Source of the DNA: CAWVWD01 sp965662365
GTDB taxonomy: Bacteria; Bacteroidota; Bacteroidia; Chitinophagales; Saprospiraceae
DNA length: 9,904 nt
NCBI GenBank assembly: GCA_965662365.1
Contig: CBFIHR010000119.1
Coordinates: 1-9,904 of the forward strand
Reading direction: 5' to 3'
This document shows positions 1-6,349 of this stretch, in pieces (within the stretch, counting starts at the first letter, position 1; every line of letters begins with the position of its first letter). The position numbers were made by a program, and so were the translations under genes. The notes below the pieces were generated by a model, which worked only from the letters and a program-made list of their open reading frames with translations, searched no databases and was not told the DNA's origin.

Positions 1-53
1 CATTCTTGTATTTTCATTCATACGATAAATCACATTTTCTATAAATTCTGCCT

Positions 54-61
54 TAAATTTG
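54..61 (+). promoter_or_regulatory. Candidate Bacteroidota -7 element (TAAATTTG)
   Basis: This is a perfect match to the Bacteroidota TAnnTTTG -7 consensus. It lies 164 bp upstream of the FAD-dehydrogenase start and is the only perfect plus-strand match in the leader. No clean TTTG -33 box is visible 19-21 bp upstream, and the motif is short enough to occur by chance in AT-rich DNA, so this is tentative. Confidence 0.25.
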
Positions 62-70
62 TCGAAAACT

Positions 71-96
71 TAGTGATTAGTTTTTAGTGATTAGTT
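71..96. repeat. Short tandem direct repeat, about 14-bp unit, two copies
   Basis: TAGTGATTAGTTTT (71-84) is followed directly by TAGTGATTAGTT (85-96). It lies in the non-coding leader ahead of the FAD-dehydrogenase gene. Nothing else in positions 1-225 is clearly structured apart from a weak CCCAA/TTGGG hairpin at 187-200, about 25 bp upstream of the start codon. No function is proposed; it may be simple slippage. Confidence 0.7.
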
Positions 97-225
97 CGCT
101 AAACATTAATTACCATTTTGATTTCGAATTAATAATCTCAGATTCAAGGTAGGAAGTTTGGAAAATTAAGAAACCAACTAATTATGCCCAAGGTTTTGGG
201 ACAAGTAAAATACGAATAACTAAAC

Positions 226-1782
226 ATGAGAGTAGAAATAGCGATTCCGCCAAAGGATATTCAGAATGAGGCGATAATACGAGCAGCGGCAATTCGCAAA
301 AGCGGATTGAAAGAAGAGGAAGTACGGGAAGTCAAAGTTGTGCGGCGGTCGATCGATGCTCGAAAAAAACCATTGTATCGGTTGTTTGTGGAAGTATCGG
401 CAGCAGTCATTGAGCCGGAAGCAGCGATTTTGGACGGTTATAAGTCCGTCGAAAATGCGAAACGAGTTATCATCGTTGGTGCTGGCCCGGCTGGGTATTT
501 TGCAGCGTTGCAGTTGATTGAGTTGGGGTTGAAGCCGATTGTTTTAGATCGAGGGAAAGATGTGCGTCAGCGTCGTCGAGATTTACGGGCGATTCAGCAG
601 TTTGGAGAAGTGAACCCACATTCTAACTATTGTTTCGGTGAAGGCGGTGCGGGAACGTACTCGGACGGCAAACTCTATACCCGTTCGCACAAGCGAGGAA
701 ATATCAAAAAATCCTTGCAGTTGTTAGTCGAACATGGTGCAACAACGGACATTATGGTCGATTCGCATCCGCATATTGGCTCGAATAAATTACCTAAAAT
801 CGTGGCGAATATTCGAGCAACGATTGAAAAATATGGTGGCGAAGTGCATTTTGATTCGTACGTAACGGATTTTATTATTGAAAATAAAAATGGTGAACGA
901 CAAATTAAAGGAGCAATTACGAATGACCAACAAGAGTATTTGGCAGAAGCCGTTATTTTAGCAACTGGTCATTCGGCACGAGATATTTTTAAATTATTGC
1001 ATCGTAAAAATGTGACGATTGAAGCGAAACCCTTTGCCTTAGGAATTCGCATCGAACATCCACAGCCACTAATTGATAAAATCCAATATCGACAAGAACA
1101 ACGGGAAGAAAACCTACCAGCTTCGAGTTATAGTTTGGTGTGTCAAGTCAAAGATAGAGGCGTTTTTTCGTTTTGTATGTGTCCTGGCGGTTTGGTCGTC
1201 CCTGCGGCAACGGCACCTGGCGAAATCGTCGTCAATGGAATGTCGCTCTCTCGCCGTGACTCACCTTTTGCCAACTCGGGAATGGTGACGGCTGTTGAGC
1301 TTAAAGATATTCCAGAGTTTCATAAATACGGCGTTTTTGCAGCTATGGAATTTCAAAAATCTGTGGAGCAGCGAATGTTTCAAGCGGGAGATGGCTCGCA
1401 AAAAGCACCAGCACAGCGAATGACTGATTTTACTAAAAATCGCCTATCCAACAGCTTGAACGATACGTCTTATATCCCCGGGCTACATTCGACGAAAGTC
1501 AGTGAATTACTCCCGAAATTTATTTCTCGACGGTTACAAGATGGCATGAGAACTTTTGGCAAAAAAATGAAAGGGTACTATACCGAAACGGCAAATATTA
1601 TCGGTACAGAAAGTCGGACGAGTTCGCCAGTACGCATTCCGAGAAATCGACAAACCTATATGCACGAAGATGTGCTGGGGTTGTTTCCTTGTGGCGAAGG
1701 TGCTGGTTATGCTGGTGGTATTTTGTCGGCTGCGATGGACGGGCAGAATGTGGCGAAAGCGGTTGGGAGAATGTTGGAATAG
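226..1782 (+). CDS. NAD(P)/FAD-dependent oxidoreductase, COG2509-type uncharacterised FAD-dependent dehydrogenase
   Basis: A 518-aa cytoplasmic flavoprotein with no signal peptide. Residues 1-75 form a small basic N-terminal domain typical of this family. The Rossmann dinucleotide-binding fold starts at about residue 81 (VIIVGAGPAGYFAALQL, GxGxxG at 85-90) and ends its second strand near VLDRG (106-110). ATGHSARD (246-253) matches the ATG motif that closes the FAD domain. FSFCMCPGG (314-322) carries a CxC pair, and the C-terminal CGEGAGYAGGILSAAMDG (489-506) is the second FAD-contact segment. Length and motif order fit the full-length family. The substrate is unknown. ATG at 226 is the natural start and is preceded by A-rich sequence without a Shine-Dalgarno. 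The next gene starts 165 bp downstream on the same strand, so co-transcription is possible but not shown. Family assignment is strong; physiological role is not known. Confidence 0.92.
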   Translation: MRVEIAIPPKDIQNEAIIRAAAIRKSGLKEEEVREVKVVRRSIDARKKPLYRLFVEVSAAVIEPEAAILDGYKSVENAKRVIIVGAGPAGYFAALQLIELGLKPIVLDRGKDVRQRRRDLRAIQQFGEVNPHSNYCFGEGGAGTYSDGKLYTRSHKRGNIKKSLQLLVEHGATTDIMVDSHPHIGSNKLPKIVANIRATIEKYGGEVHFDSYVTDFIIENKNGERQIKGAITNDQQEYLAEAVILATGHSARDIFKLLHRKNVTIEAKPFALGIRIEHPQPLIDKIQYRQEQREENLPASSYSLVCQVKDRGVFSFCMCPGGLVVPAATAPGEIVVNGMSLSRRDSPFANSGMVTAVELKDIPEFHKYGVFAAMEFQKSVEQRMFQAGDGSQKAPAQRMTDFTKNRLSNSLNDTSYIPGLHSTKVSELLPKFISRRLQDGMRTFGKKMKGYYTETANIIGTESRTSSPVRIPRNRQTYMHEDVLGLFPCGEGAGYAGGILSAAMDGQNVAKAVGRMLE

Positions 1783-1790
1783 ATTTACCG

Positions 1791-1856
1791 TTTACTACAC
1801 TTTTTTTAGTTTAGTAAATGTAGTCTTTAGGTATTTTTTTTCTTGACTTTCGTCAA
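1791..1856. other. Intergenic segment with weak hairpins and a T-run
   Basis: After the FAD-dehydrogenase stop there is a weak inverted repeat TTTACTA (1791-1797) / TAGTAAA (1812-1818), an eight-T run (1833-1840), and a small hairpin TTGAC-TTTC-GTCAA (1843-1856). The T-run follows the first hairpin by 14 nt, too far for a textbook intrinsic terminator. It could end or attenuate transcription of the upstream gene, but the sequence does not settle this. Confidence 0.3.
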
Positions 1857-1877
1857 ATAATAGATTGAGTCTTAGAC

Positions 1878-1942
1878 GTAACCCGAAGCGCCAGTTTCGG
1901 ACAAGATCTTAGTTAAAAAAAGAAGCTGGAGCTTCGTTATAC
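1878..1942. repeat. Imperfect inverted repeat (15-bp arms) just upstream of the rRNA methyltransferase start
   Basis: The arm CGAAGCGCCAGTTTC (1884-1898) is nearly the reverse complement of 1922-1936 (GAAGCTGGAGCTTCG). In RNA, 14 of 15 positions can pair, counting one G-U wobble, with a single G-A mismatch. A few further pairs (GTA 1878-1880 with TAC 1940-1942) extend it. The loop (1899-1921) holds the palindrome AAGATCTT and a run of seven A. Each arm can also fold alone: CCGAA/TTCGG at 1883-1900 and GAAGC/GCTTC at 1922-1935. On the minus strand the right arm reads as a short hairpin followed by T7. It ends 11 nt before the ATG, so it would sit in the mRNA leader if transcription starts upstream of it. 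Confidence 0.75.
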
Positions 1943-1947
1943 ATTTT

Positions 1948-3156
1948 ATGAGAATAGCAATAAAAGTTAAACCGAGCGTAGAGAAAATTATTCGCAAAGG
2001 TCATCCGTGGCTCTTTGAGAATGGCATTACAAAAGTGAGCAAGGAAGGGAAAGCTGGGGATTTGGCGATTATTTTTGACAATAAAAAAAATAAATTTTTA
2101 GCAATAGGTTTGTACGACCCGTATTCGCCAATTCGTGTGAAAATCCTACAATCGAATCAATCGGCAACGATAAACGAAGCATGGTTTGAATCCAAGATAC
2201 AAACGGCTTACGACAAACGTTTGCCGTTATTACAAACCGAAACGAATAGTTATCGCTTGATTTATGGTGAAAATGATGGTTTGCCAAGTTTGATTGCCGA
2301 TGTGTATGACGATGTTTTAGTTTTGAAAATCTATTCATTGATTTGGTTGCCATATTTAGATGTTTTACAGCCGATTTTACTAAAAATCAGTCAGTGCAAA
2401 ACGTTGGTATTGCGACTAAGTCGGAATGTGGAACAGCAAAAAACGGAACTGAACGGCTTATATAATGGTCAAGTTTTGCACGGAGTTTTAGAAAATCGCC
2501 TGTCCCGAGACCTCGGGGAAACAATAATTTTTACAGAACACGGCTTAAAATTTCAGGCGAACGTCATCAAAGGACACAAAACTGGCTATTTTTTAGACCA
2601 TAGACACAATCGCAAAAAAGTAGGAGAATTAGCGAAAGGAAAAACGGTTTTAGATGTCTTTTCTTATGCCGGAGGATTCTCGGTTCATGCTTTAGCTGGA
2701 GGGGCGAAAGAAGTCGTCAGTTTGGATATTAGTAAACAAGCCTTGGCGTTATCTAAAGAAAATGCGGCACTGAATCCACATCGAGGAACACATAAAACGA
2801 TGGCAGTTGACGCTTTTGAAGGGTTGGAAAATTTGCGACAAGCCGGGAGAAAGTTCGACGTGGTGATTATTGATCCGCCATCTTTTGCTAAAAAAGATAC
2901 GGAAAAAGAACGAGCCTTAAAGTCATACGGAAGATTAGCCAAATTAGGCGTTCAGTTGGTGGCGAAAAACGGGATTTTGCTACTGGCTTCTTGTTCGAGT
3001 CGGGTAACAGCAGATGATTTTTTTGAAACGGTGCTACCCATTGTCCAAAATTCCAAACGTCCTTTCCATATTACGGAAAAGACGTTTCACGATATTGATC
3101 ACCCGATTACCTTTCGAGAAGGAGCGTATTTGAAAAGTATTTATTTGCAGTTTTAG
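1948..3156 (+). CDS. rlmI: Class I SAM-dependent rRNA large-subunit methyltransferase, RlmI family (23S rRNA m5C)
   Basis: A 402-aa protein, close to the roughly 396 aa of E. coli RlmI, which methylates C1962 of 23S rRNA at C5. The N-terminal PUA RNA-binding domain covers about residues 2-73, with the family hallmark KGHPWLFENGI (17-27). A middle domain includes YGENDGLPSLIADVY (106-120) and GHKTGYFLDHRHNR (209-222). The C-terminal Rossmann methyltransferase carries motif I VLDVFSYAGGFSVHA (234-248), the acidic SAM-ribose position D260, motif IV IDPPSFAKK (308-316), and SCSS (348-351), where C349 is the expected catalytic cysteine. All key residues are intact. The ATG at 1948 starts directly at the PUA domain. 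Its leader carries the inverted repeat at 1878-1942. The exact target base in this organism is inferred from the family. Confidence 0.9.
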   Translation: MRIAIKVKPSVEKIIRKGHPWLFENGITKVSKEGKAGDLAIIFDNKKNKFLAIGLYDPYSPIRVKILQSNQSATINEAWFESKIQTAYDKRLPLLQTETNSYRLIYGENDGLPSLIADVYDDVLVLKIYSLIWLPYLDVLQPILLKISQCKTLVLRLSRNVEQQKTELNGLYNGQVLHGVLENRLSRDLGETIIFTEHGLKFQANVIKGHKTGYFLDHRHNRKKVGELAKGKTVLDVFSYAGGFSVHALAGGAKEVVSLDISKQALALSKENAALNPHRGTHKTMAVDAFEGLENLRQAGRKFDVVIIDPPSFAKKDTEKERALKSYGRLAKLGVQLVAKNGILLLASCSSRVTADDFFETVLPIVQNSKRPFHITEKTFHDIDHPITFREGAYLKSIYLQF

Positions 3157-3165
3157 AACTTAAAT

Positions 3166-3201
3166 AAAAGTGTTTTTTGTTGAAGTACTTTTGTCAAAAA
3201 A
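3166..3201. terminator. Possible bidirectional terminator between convergent genes
   Basis: The 45-bp gap between two converging genes holds two competing AT-rich hairpins. AAAAGT (3166-3171) pairs with ACTTTT (3187-3192), and TTTTTTG (3173-3179) pairs with CAAAAAA (3195-3201) around a loop containing AAGTACTT. The position suits a shared terminator, but GC content is low and the stems are weak. Confidence 0.35.
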
Positions 3202-5349
3202 TCACCTGATCAACGCTACATTTCCCTTTTTAAACTGTTTCAAACCATTAAAACACTCAATTTCTAAATAGTAACCAAATACATCTGGTTCTAAAGGAAT
3301 ACCGTTAAAAGTACCGTCCCAACCTTGATTGAGGTCACGAGTCTCAAAGACTTTTTGTCCCCAGCGATTGTAAACGGCTAAGTACACATCGGTGATGGAA
3401 TTGGCACGAACATAAAAAATATCGTTTTCGCCATCGTTATTGGGAGTAAACGCATTTGGTATAAAAATATAGGGCAATTCACATTCAAAATCTCGAATTA
3501 AAATTGTAATAGTTTCTATGTTTTTACAGCCGTTTTCGTCTTCTATCGTCAGAAAATAAGTCGTATTTATAAATGGATTGGCAATCGGATTATAAATACC
3601 ATTGACGTTTAGGCTCGAATCTGGCGACCAAGTATAAGTATAATTGGCATTTGTAGCGGTTAATTGTGCTGCTCCGCCTGGAAAAATGGAATCCATATCC
3701 GACACAATATCCAATGGTGGGAAATTGGCAGAAGCCGCAATCGTCATCGTATCAACGCCCACACAACCGTATTGATTCGTCGCTTCGACCCAGTAGTCGG
3801 TCGTCAATATCGGTGCAACGATGACTTCTGCGGTATTTTGACCGAATAAAATAGCCTCATCAGGAAACCATTCATACGTCAAGTTATCGGTCGAGTCCAA
3901 ATTAAATACTTCTAAAAACATTTCGCTACCTCGACAAAGTTGCGGAGAGGAAGTCGTGGAAATATCGACTGGATTTGTAAAAATCGTATCTATTTTTATA
4001 TCGACACAACCATTGGCGGAAGCCGAAATCAATACAATTCGATATTCGCCTTCTCCAAAAATCGTATCAACAGGATTCTGAGTTGAGTCCCTATCGCCAT
4101 TCCAAAAGACCCAAAGCCAGCGGTCAATCGGGCTGTTAGGATTAAACGAACGGTCGATAAGTTGAATCTGTGCTGAATCTTCGCACGGATTATAAACGAC
4201 CTCAAAGTCGGTTTCCATAGTTGCATCTTGTACACTAACAACTCTGGAAAAGGTATCCGAACAGCTTTCGTTAACGCCTGCAATTAGCGTAATCACGTAT
4301 TGTCCTGTATCCGGATAAGAATAAGTTGGTGAGAAAGTACTCGTCGTGTCTGTTGATGTTGTCAAATCTCCAAAATCCCATAAATAGTTGCTTTGTGTAT
4401 TAGATTGATTATTAAAATTGACCGTAAGATTTTCATCACAAACGACTTCAGGAGCAAAAAATACAGCACTGTGAAGATTACCGCAAGTACCAACATTGTA
4501 TTGAAAATCTCGTTTAGTGCTTGAAATCAACACGTTATTTCGATATTCTTTGACGCAAACACCAACGACATATTGACCTGCTTGTGTAGGTGTTCCCGTT
4601 AATAAACCTGTTTGAGTATTGATTTTTAAAAGGTCAATTCCACCCATCATATTACTGGTCGAAAATGGAAAAATCCAACTAATCGAGTCGTAAGGTGGCG
4701 GGTTTGGCGGTTGCGGCATGGAGTTCGTCACGACGGCTCCTTCAAATGGTGCACAAAGTTCGTACACCAATGAATCGCCATCAATATCCGTTGCAGAATG
4801 GTCGAAAAGAATCGGCTCGCCTGCACAAATATAAATTGGCGGCCACGCATTAAAAACAGGATTAGAGTTACAGGTGGTAAGTGCTAATTCTGATATTTCA
4901 GTATAATAAGTCGCTCCTGTTTGATCCGGATTTTGAATGTTTAAAATGGTATAATTTCGACAACATCGCTGATAGGCTAATTGATAGCCACCAGCATTGA
5001 ACGGTAAAAATATAGTGTCAATATAAGTGGTGCGATGCACACAAACATCGGGTGGAATCACCAGACAGGAATCAAAAAGCGTTGGATTTAGCGTGTCGTC
5101 GCCCATAAACGGAATCAATAATTGAGTGACCAAAGCATTGGAACTATCAAAAACGCCAATGGCAGCGAAGGCATCAAACGGTGGAACACCATTTTGACAA
5201 TCTCGAAAAACCGTTAATGAAATTTCATAAAAGTTATTAGATAAACAGCGATAATTCAACTCACCACCGACAATGTGTGTAGCTTTTAATGTCGAAAATG
5301 AAATGCTGAAAAGAACTATTAATAACAATTTTTGTGAAATCGGTTTCAT
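3202..5349 (-). CDS. Secreted multidomain protein with PKD-like modules and gliding-motility-associated C-terminal (CHU_C, T9SS) domain
   Basis: A 715-aa exported protein. Residues 1-23 form a Sec signal peptide (basic start, LLLIVLFSISF core, cleavage likely after LKA). The mature N-terminus THIVGGELNYRC is the characteristic opening of a Bacteroidota surface-protein family. Residues about 170-285 include DIDGDSLVYEL and TGTPTQAGQYVVGVCV, a cadherin/Ig-like segment. A PKD domain spans about 295-375 (YLWDFGD 322-328, PTYSYPDTGQYVITLI 341-356). Three further PKD/Ig-like modules cover about 380-460, 461-540 and 541-620. The C-terminal CHU_C domain (622-715) has PNAFTPNNDGENDIF, YNRWGQKVFET and GWDGTFNG, known to direct export through the type IX secretion system. 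There are 20 cysteines, an even number consistent with disulfides outside the cytoplasm. The start is supported by the signal peptide and a -7 box 28 bp upstream. Ligand and role are unknown; adhesion or surface display is a family-level guess. Confidence 0.9.
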   Translation of the reverse strand: MKPISQKLLLIVLFSISFSTLKATHIVGGELNYRCLSNNFYEISLTVFRDCQNGVPPFDAFAAIGVFDSSNALVTQLLIPFMGDDTLNPTLFDSCLVIPPDVCVHRTTYIDTIFLPFNAGGYQLAYQRCCRNYTILNIQNPDQTGATYYTEISELALTTCNSNPVFNAWPPIYICAGEPILFDHSATDIDGDSLVYELCAPFEGAVVTNSMPQPPNPPPYDSISWIFPFSTSNMMGGIDLLKINTQTGLLTGTPTQAGQYVVGVCVKEYRNNVLISSTKRDFQYNVGTCGNLHSAVFFAPEVVCDENLTVNFNNQSNTQSNYLWDFGDLTTSTDTTSTFSPTYSYPDTGQYVITLIAGVNESCSDTFSRVVSVQDATMETDFEVVYNPCEDSAQIQLIDRSFNPNSPIDRWLWVFWNGDRDSTQNPVDTIFGEGEYRIVLISASANGCVDIKIDTIFTNPVDISTTSSPQLCRGSEMFLEVFNLDSTDNLTYEWFPDEAILFGQNTAEVIVAPILTTDYWVEATNQYGCVGVDTMTIAASANFPPLDIVSDMDSIFPGGAAQLTATNANYTYTWSPDSSLNVNGIYNPIANPFINTTYFLTIEDENGCKNIETITILIRDFECELPYIFIPNAFTPNNDGENDIFYVRANSITDVYLAVYNRWGQKVFETRDLNQGWDGTFNGIPLEPDVFGYYLEIECFNGLKQFKKGNVALIR

Positions 5350-5377
5350 CTGATAATATTTAGTTTTTGCTGTGAAA

Positions 5378-5385
5378 CAAAGTTA
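5378..5385 (-). promoter_or_regulatory. Candidate -7 element (TAACTTTG) for the secreted CHU_C protein gene
   Basis: On the minus strand this reads TAACTTTG, a perfect TAnnTTTG, 28 bp upstream of the start codon. That implies a leader of about 20 nt. The -33 region is T-rich (GGTTTTTC around 5399-5405) but does not give a clean TTTG at 19-21 bp spacing. A terminator-like hairpin lies further upstream, which suggests independent transcription of this gene. Confidence 0.5.
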
Positions 5386-5436
5386 TCTATAAATCTTGAA
5401 AAACCGAGAAGGTTTTAAGAATGAGTATTTTGAGCC

Positions 5437-5474
5437 AAAAAATAGGAGCAATTTCTTTTTTAAGAAATTGCTCC
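5437..5474 (-). terminator. Rho-independent terminator, minus strand
   Basis: A perfect 13-bp stem, GGAGCAATTTCTT (5445-5457) with AAGAAATTGCTCC (5462-5474), closes a 4-nt loop. On the minus strand it is followed at once by TATTTTTTGG (T-run 5437-5442), the classic intrinsic-terminator layout; on the plus strand no T-run follows. It lies about 110 bp downstream of the lipoprotein stop codon and upstream of the CHU_C gene promoter, so it should insulate the two genes. Confidence 0.8.
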
Positions 5475-5518
5475 GCCTTACTTTAATGTTATTAAGCCTC
5501 GAACTTTAAGAAACATGT

Positions 5519-5566
5519 AAAAAATAGCTTGTAACAATTCAAGTATTATTTTTGCCTTGATTACAA
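5519..5566 (-). terminator. Possible first terminator of the lipoprotein gene, bulged hairpin
   Basis: On the minus strand, 20 nt past the lipoprotein stop, TTGTAATCAAG (5566-5556) can pair with CTTGA-ATTG-TTACAA (5543-5529). This gives 11 bp interrupted by a 4-nt bulge, with a 12-nt loop. It is followed by GCTATTTTTT. The stem is AT-rich and weaker than the hairpin at 5445-5474, which may act as a back-up or main terminator. Confidence 0.35.
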
Positions 5567-5585
5567 TTTGTGCTTTGTACGTTTC

Positions 5586-6086
5586 TTACTCGAATAATTT
5601 TTCAACTTTTTTCGACCATTTATTTAAGTCTTTTTCCAGGTCTTTCATCAAACCATCTAACTCTCCAGTTTTGTCTTTTCCTAATATTTTACGAATGACG
5701 ACCATTGGATTTTCAATAAATTCCTCTACGTTTTCAGCAATTTTAACGGATAATTCGTCGGAGTTATCATTCAAAATAGCGATCATATTTGTACCATAAC
5801 GATAGTAATAATACGCCAGGGCATTTGTCCAAAAATCGACTTCATCAGAAGCGTTCATCTCTGCTTTGTGTGTTTCGTAGCATTCTTCGACCATTTTTTT
5901 GAATTTTCGGTCGTGTGTTCCCCATTCACTGGCGTCATGTGCTAAATCCTTCTCTTTGATTTCTTTAATAAATCCATTATAATTCGCCAAAAACTCATCC
6001 TTATTTGCACCGCAAGGGTTCAAAAAGTCACAAGAAGTGAACGTCATCAAAGTCAAACCAATAAATAAAAGCGGTAAGTGTTTCAT
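5586..6086 (-). CDS. Small predicted lipoprotein of unknown function
   Basis: A 166-aa protein that I do not recognise. It opens with a short signal peptide (MKHLPLLFIGLTLM) and a lipobox-like FTSC, so C19 is the probable lipidated cysteine; D20 follows it. The mature part is predicted mostly helical: a charged stretch about 28-80 (KEIKEKDLAHD, KFKKMVEECYETHKAEM), an aromatic patch AYYYYRYGTN (91-100), and a lysine/glutamate-rich C-terminal helix (111-166) that is likely amphipathic or coiled. No catalytic motif is visible. The ATG start is supported by the signal peptide and by a -7 element 37 bp upstream. It is flanked by a divergent promoter for purD and by its own terminator hairpins, so it is probably monocistronic. 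Which membrane face it sits on cannot be told from the sequence. Confidence 0.82.
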   Translation of the reverse strand: MKHLPLLFIGLTLMTFTSCDFLNPCGANKDEFLANYNGFIKEIKEKDLAHDASEWGTHDRKFKKMVEECYETHKAEMNASDEVDFWTNALAYYYYRYGTNMIAILNDNSDELSVKIAENVEEFIENPMVVIRKILGKDKTGELDGLMKDLEKDLNKWSKKVEKLFE

Positions 6087-6122
6087 ATTATGTTTGTTTT
6101 AGTGTTGATATTTTAAATGATG

Positions 6123-6154
6123 CAAATTTACATCAACTAAAATTGTAATGTAAA
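6123..6154 (-). promoter_or_regulatory. Candidate promoter of the lipoprotein gene (TTTA-N20-TAAATTTG)
   Basis: On the minus strand a perfect -7 TAAATTTG (6130-6123) is preceded, at 20-bp spacing, by TTTA (6154-6151), a three-of-four match to the Bacteroidota -33 TTTG. It lies 37 bp upstream of the start codon. Motif quality and spacing make this the best-supported promoter in the window. Confidence 0.55.
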
Positions 6155-6193
6155 GCGATACGATAAAAAATGTAGTTTCAAGGACAAAACAAT

Positions 6194-6201
6194 TATCTTT
6201 G
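6194..6201 (+). promoter_or_regulatory. Candidate -7 element (TATCTTTG) for purD
   Basis: A perfect plus-strand TAnnTTTG lies in the divergent intergenic region, 148 bp upstream of the purD start codon. No convincing TTTG -33 box is found at the expected spacing. If used, it would give an untranslated leader of about 140 nt. A near-match TAAATTTA (6275-6282) lies closer to the gene. Confidence 0.4.
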
Positions 6202-6349
6202 CGGCGTATTTGGCGTGATAGTGTACTGAAAATACCGAAAAAACTGAAATGCATCGATTTTTTAATATCACTAATAAATTTATCGGTGTCAATTGGCATT
6301 CTCCGTGTTTTCGATAATTCTATCATACACACCACAGAAACGAAAAATA

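Noticed and set aside
1..21. Possible minus-strand start codons (CAT at 1-3, 15-17 and 19-21) of a gene running off the left edge
   Set aside because: At most seven codons are visible, two frames are equally possible, and there is no promoter or homology signal, so a gene cannot be supported.
187..200. CCCAA/TTGGG hairpin upstream of the FAD-dehydrogenase start
   Set aside because: Only five base pairs with a four-base loop; too weak to list as a feature of its own.
1073..1288. 71-codon frame inside the FAD-dehydrogenase gene, and similar frames inside rlmI, the CHU_C gene, purD and the peptidase gene
   Set aside because: All lie wholly within well-supported genes in other frames and have no recognisable protein features.
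1922..1935. Minus-strand intrinsic terminator GAAGC-TCCA-GCTTC followed by T7
   Set aside because: No minus-strand gene lies upstream of it on that strand for it to terminate; better explained as one arm of the larger inverted repeat.
6293..6349. Upstream 19-codon extension of purD beginning at TTG 6293
   Set aside because: It starts at a non-ATG codon and adds residues ahead of the highly conserved PurD N-terminus MNILLLGSGGREHA.
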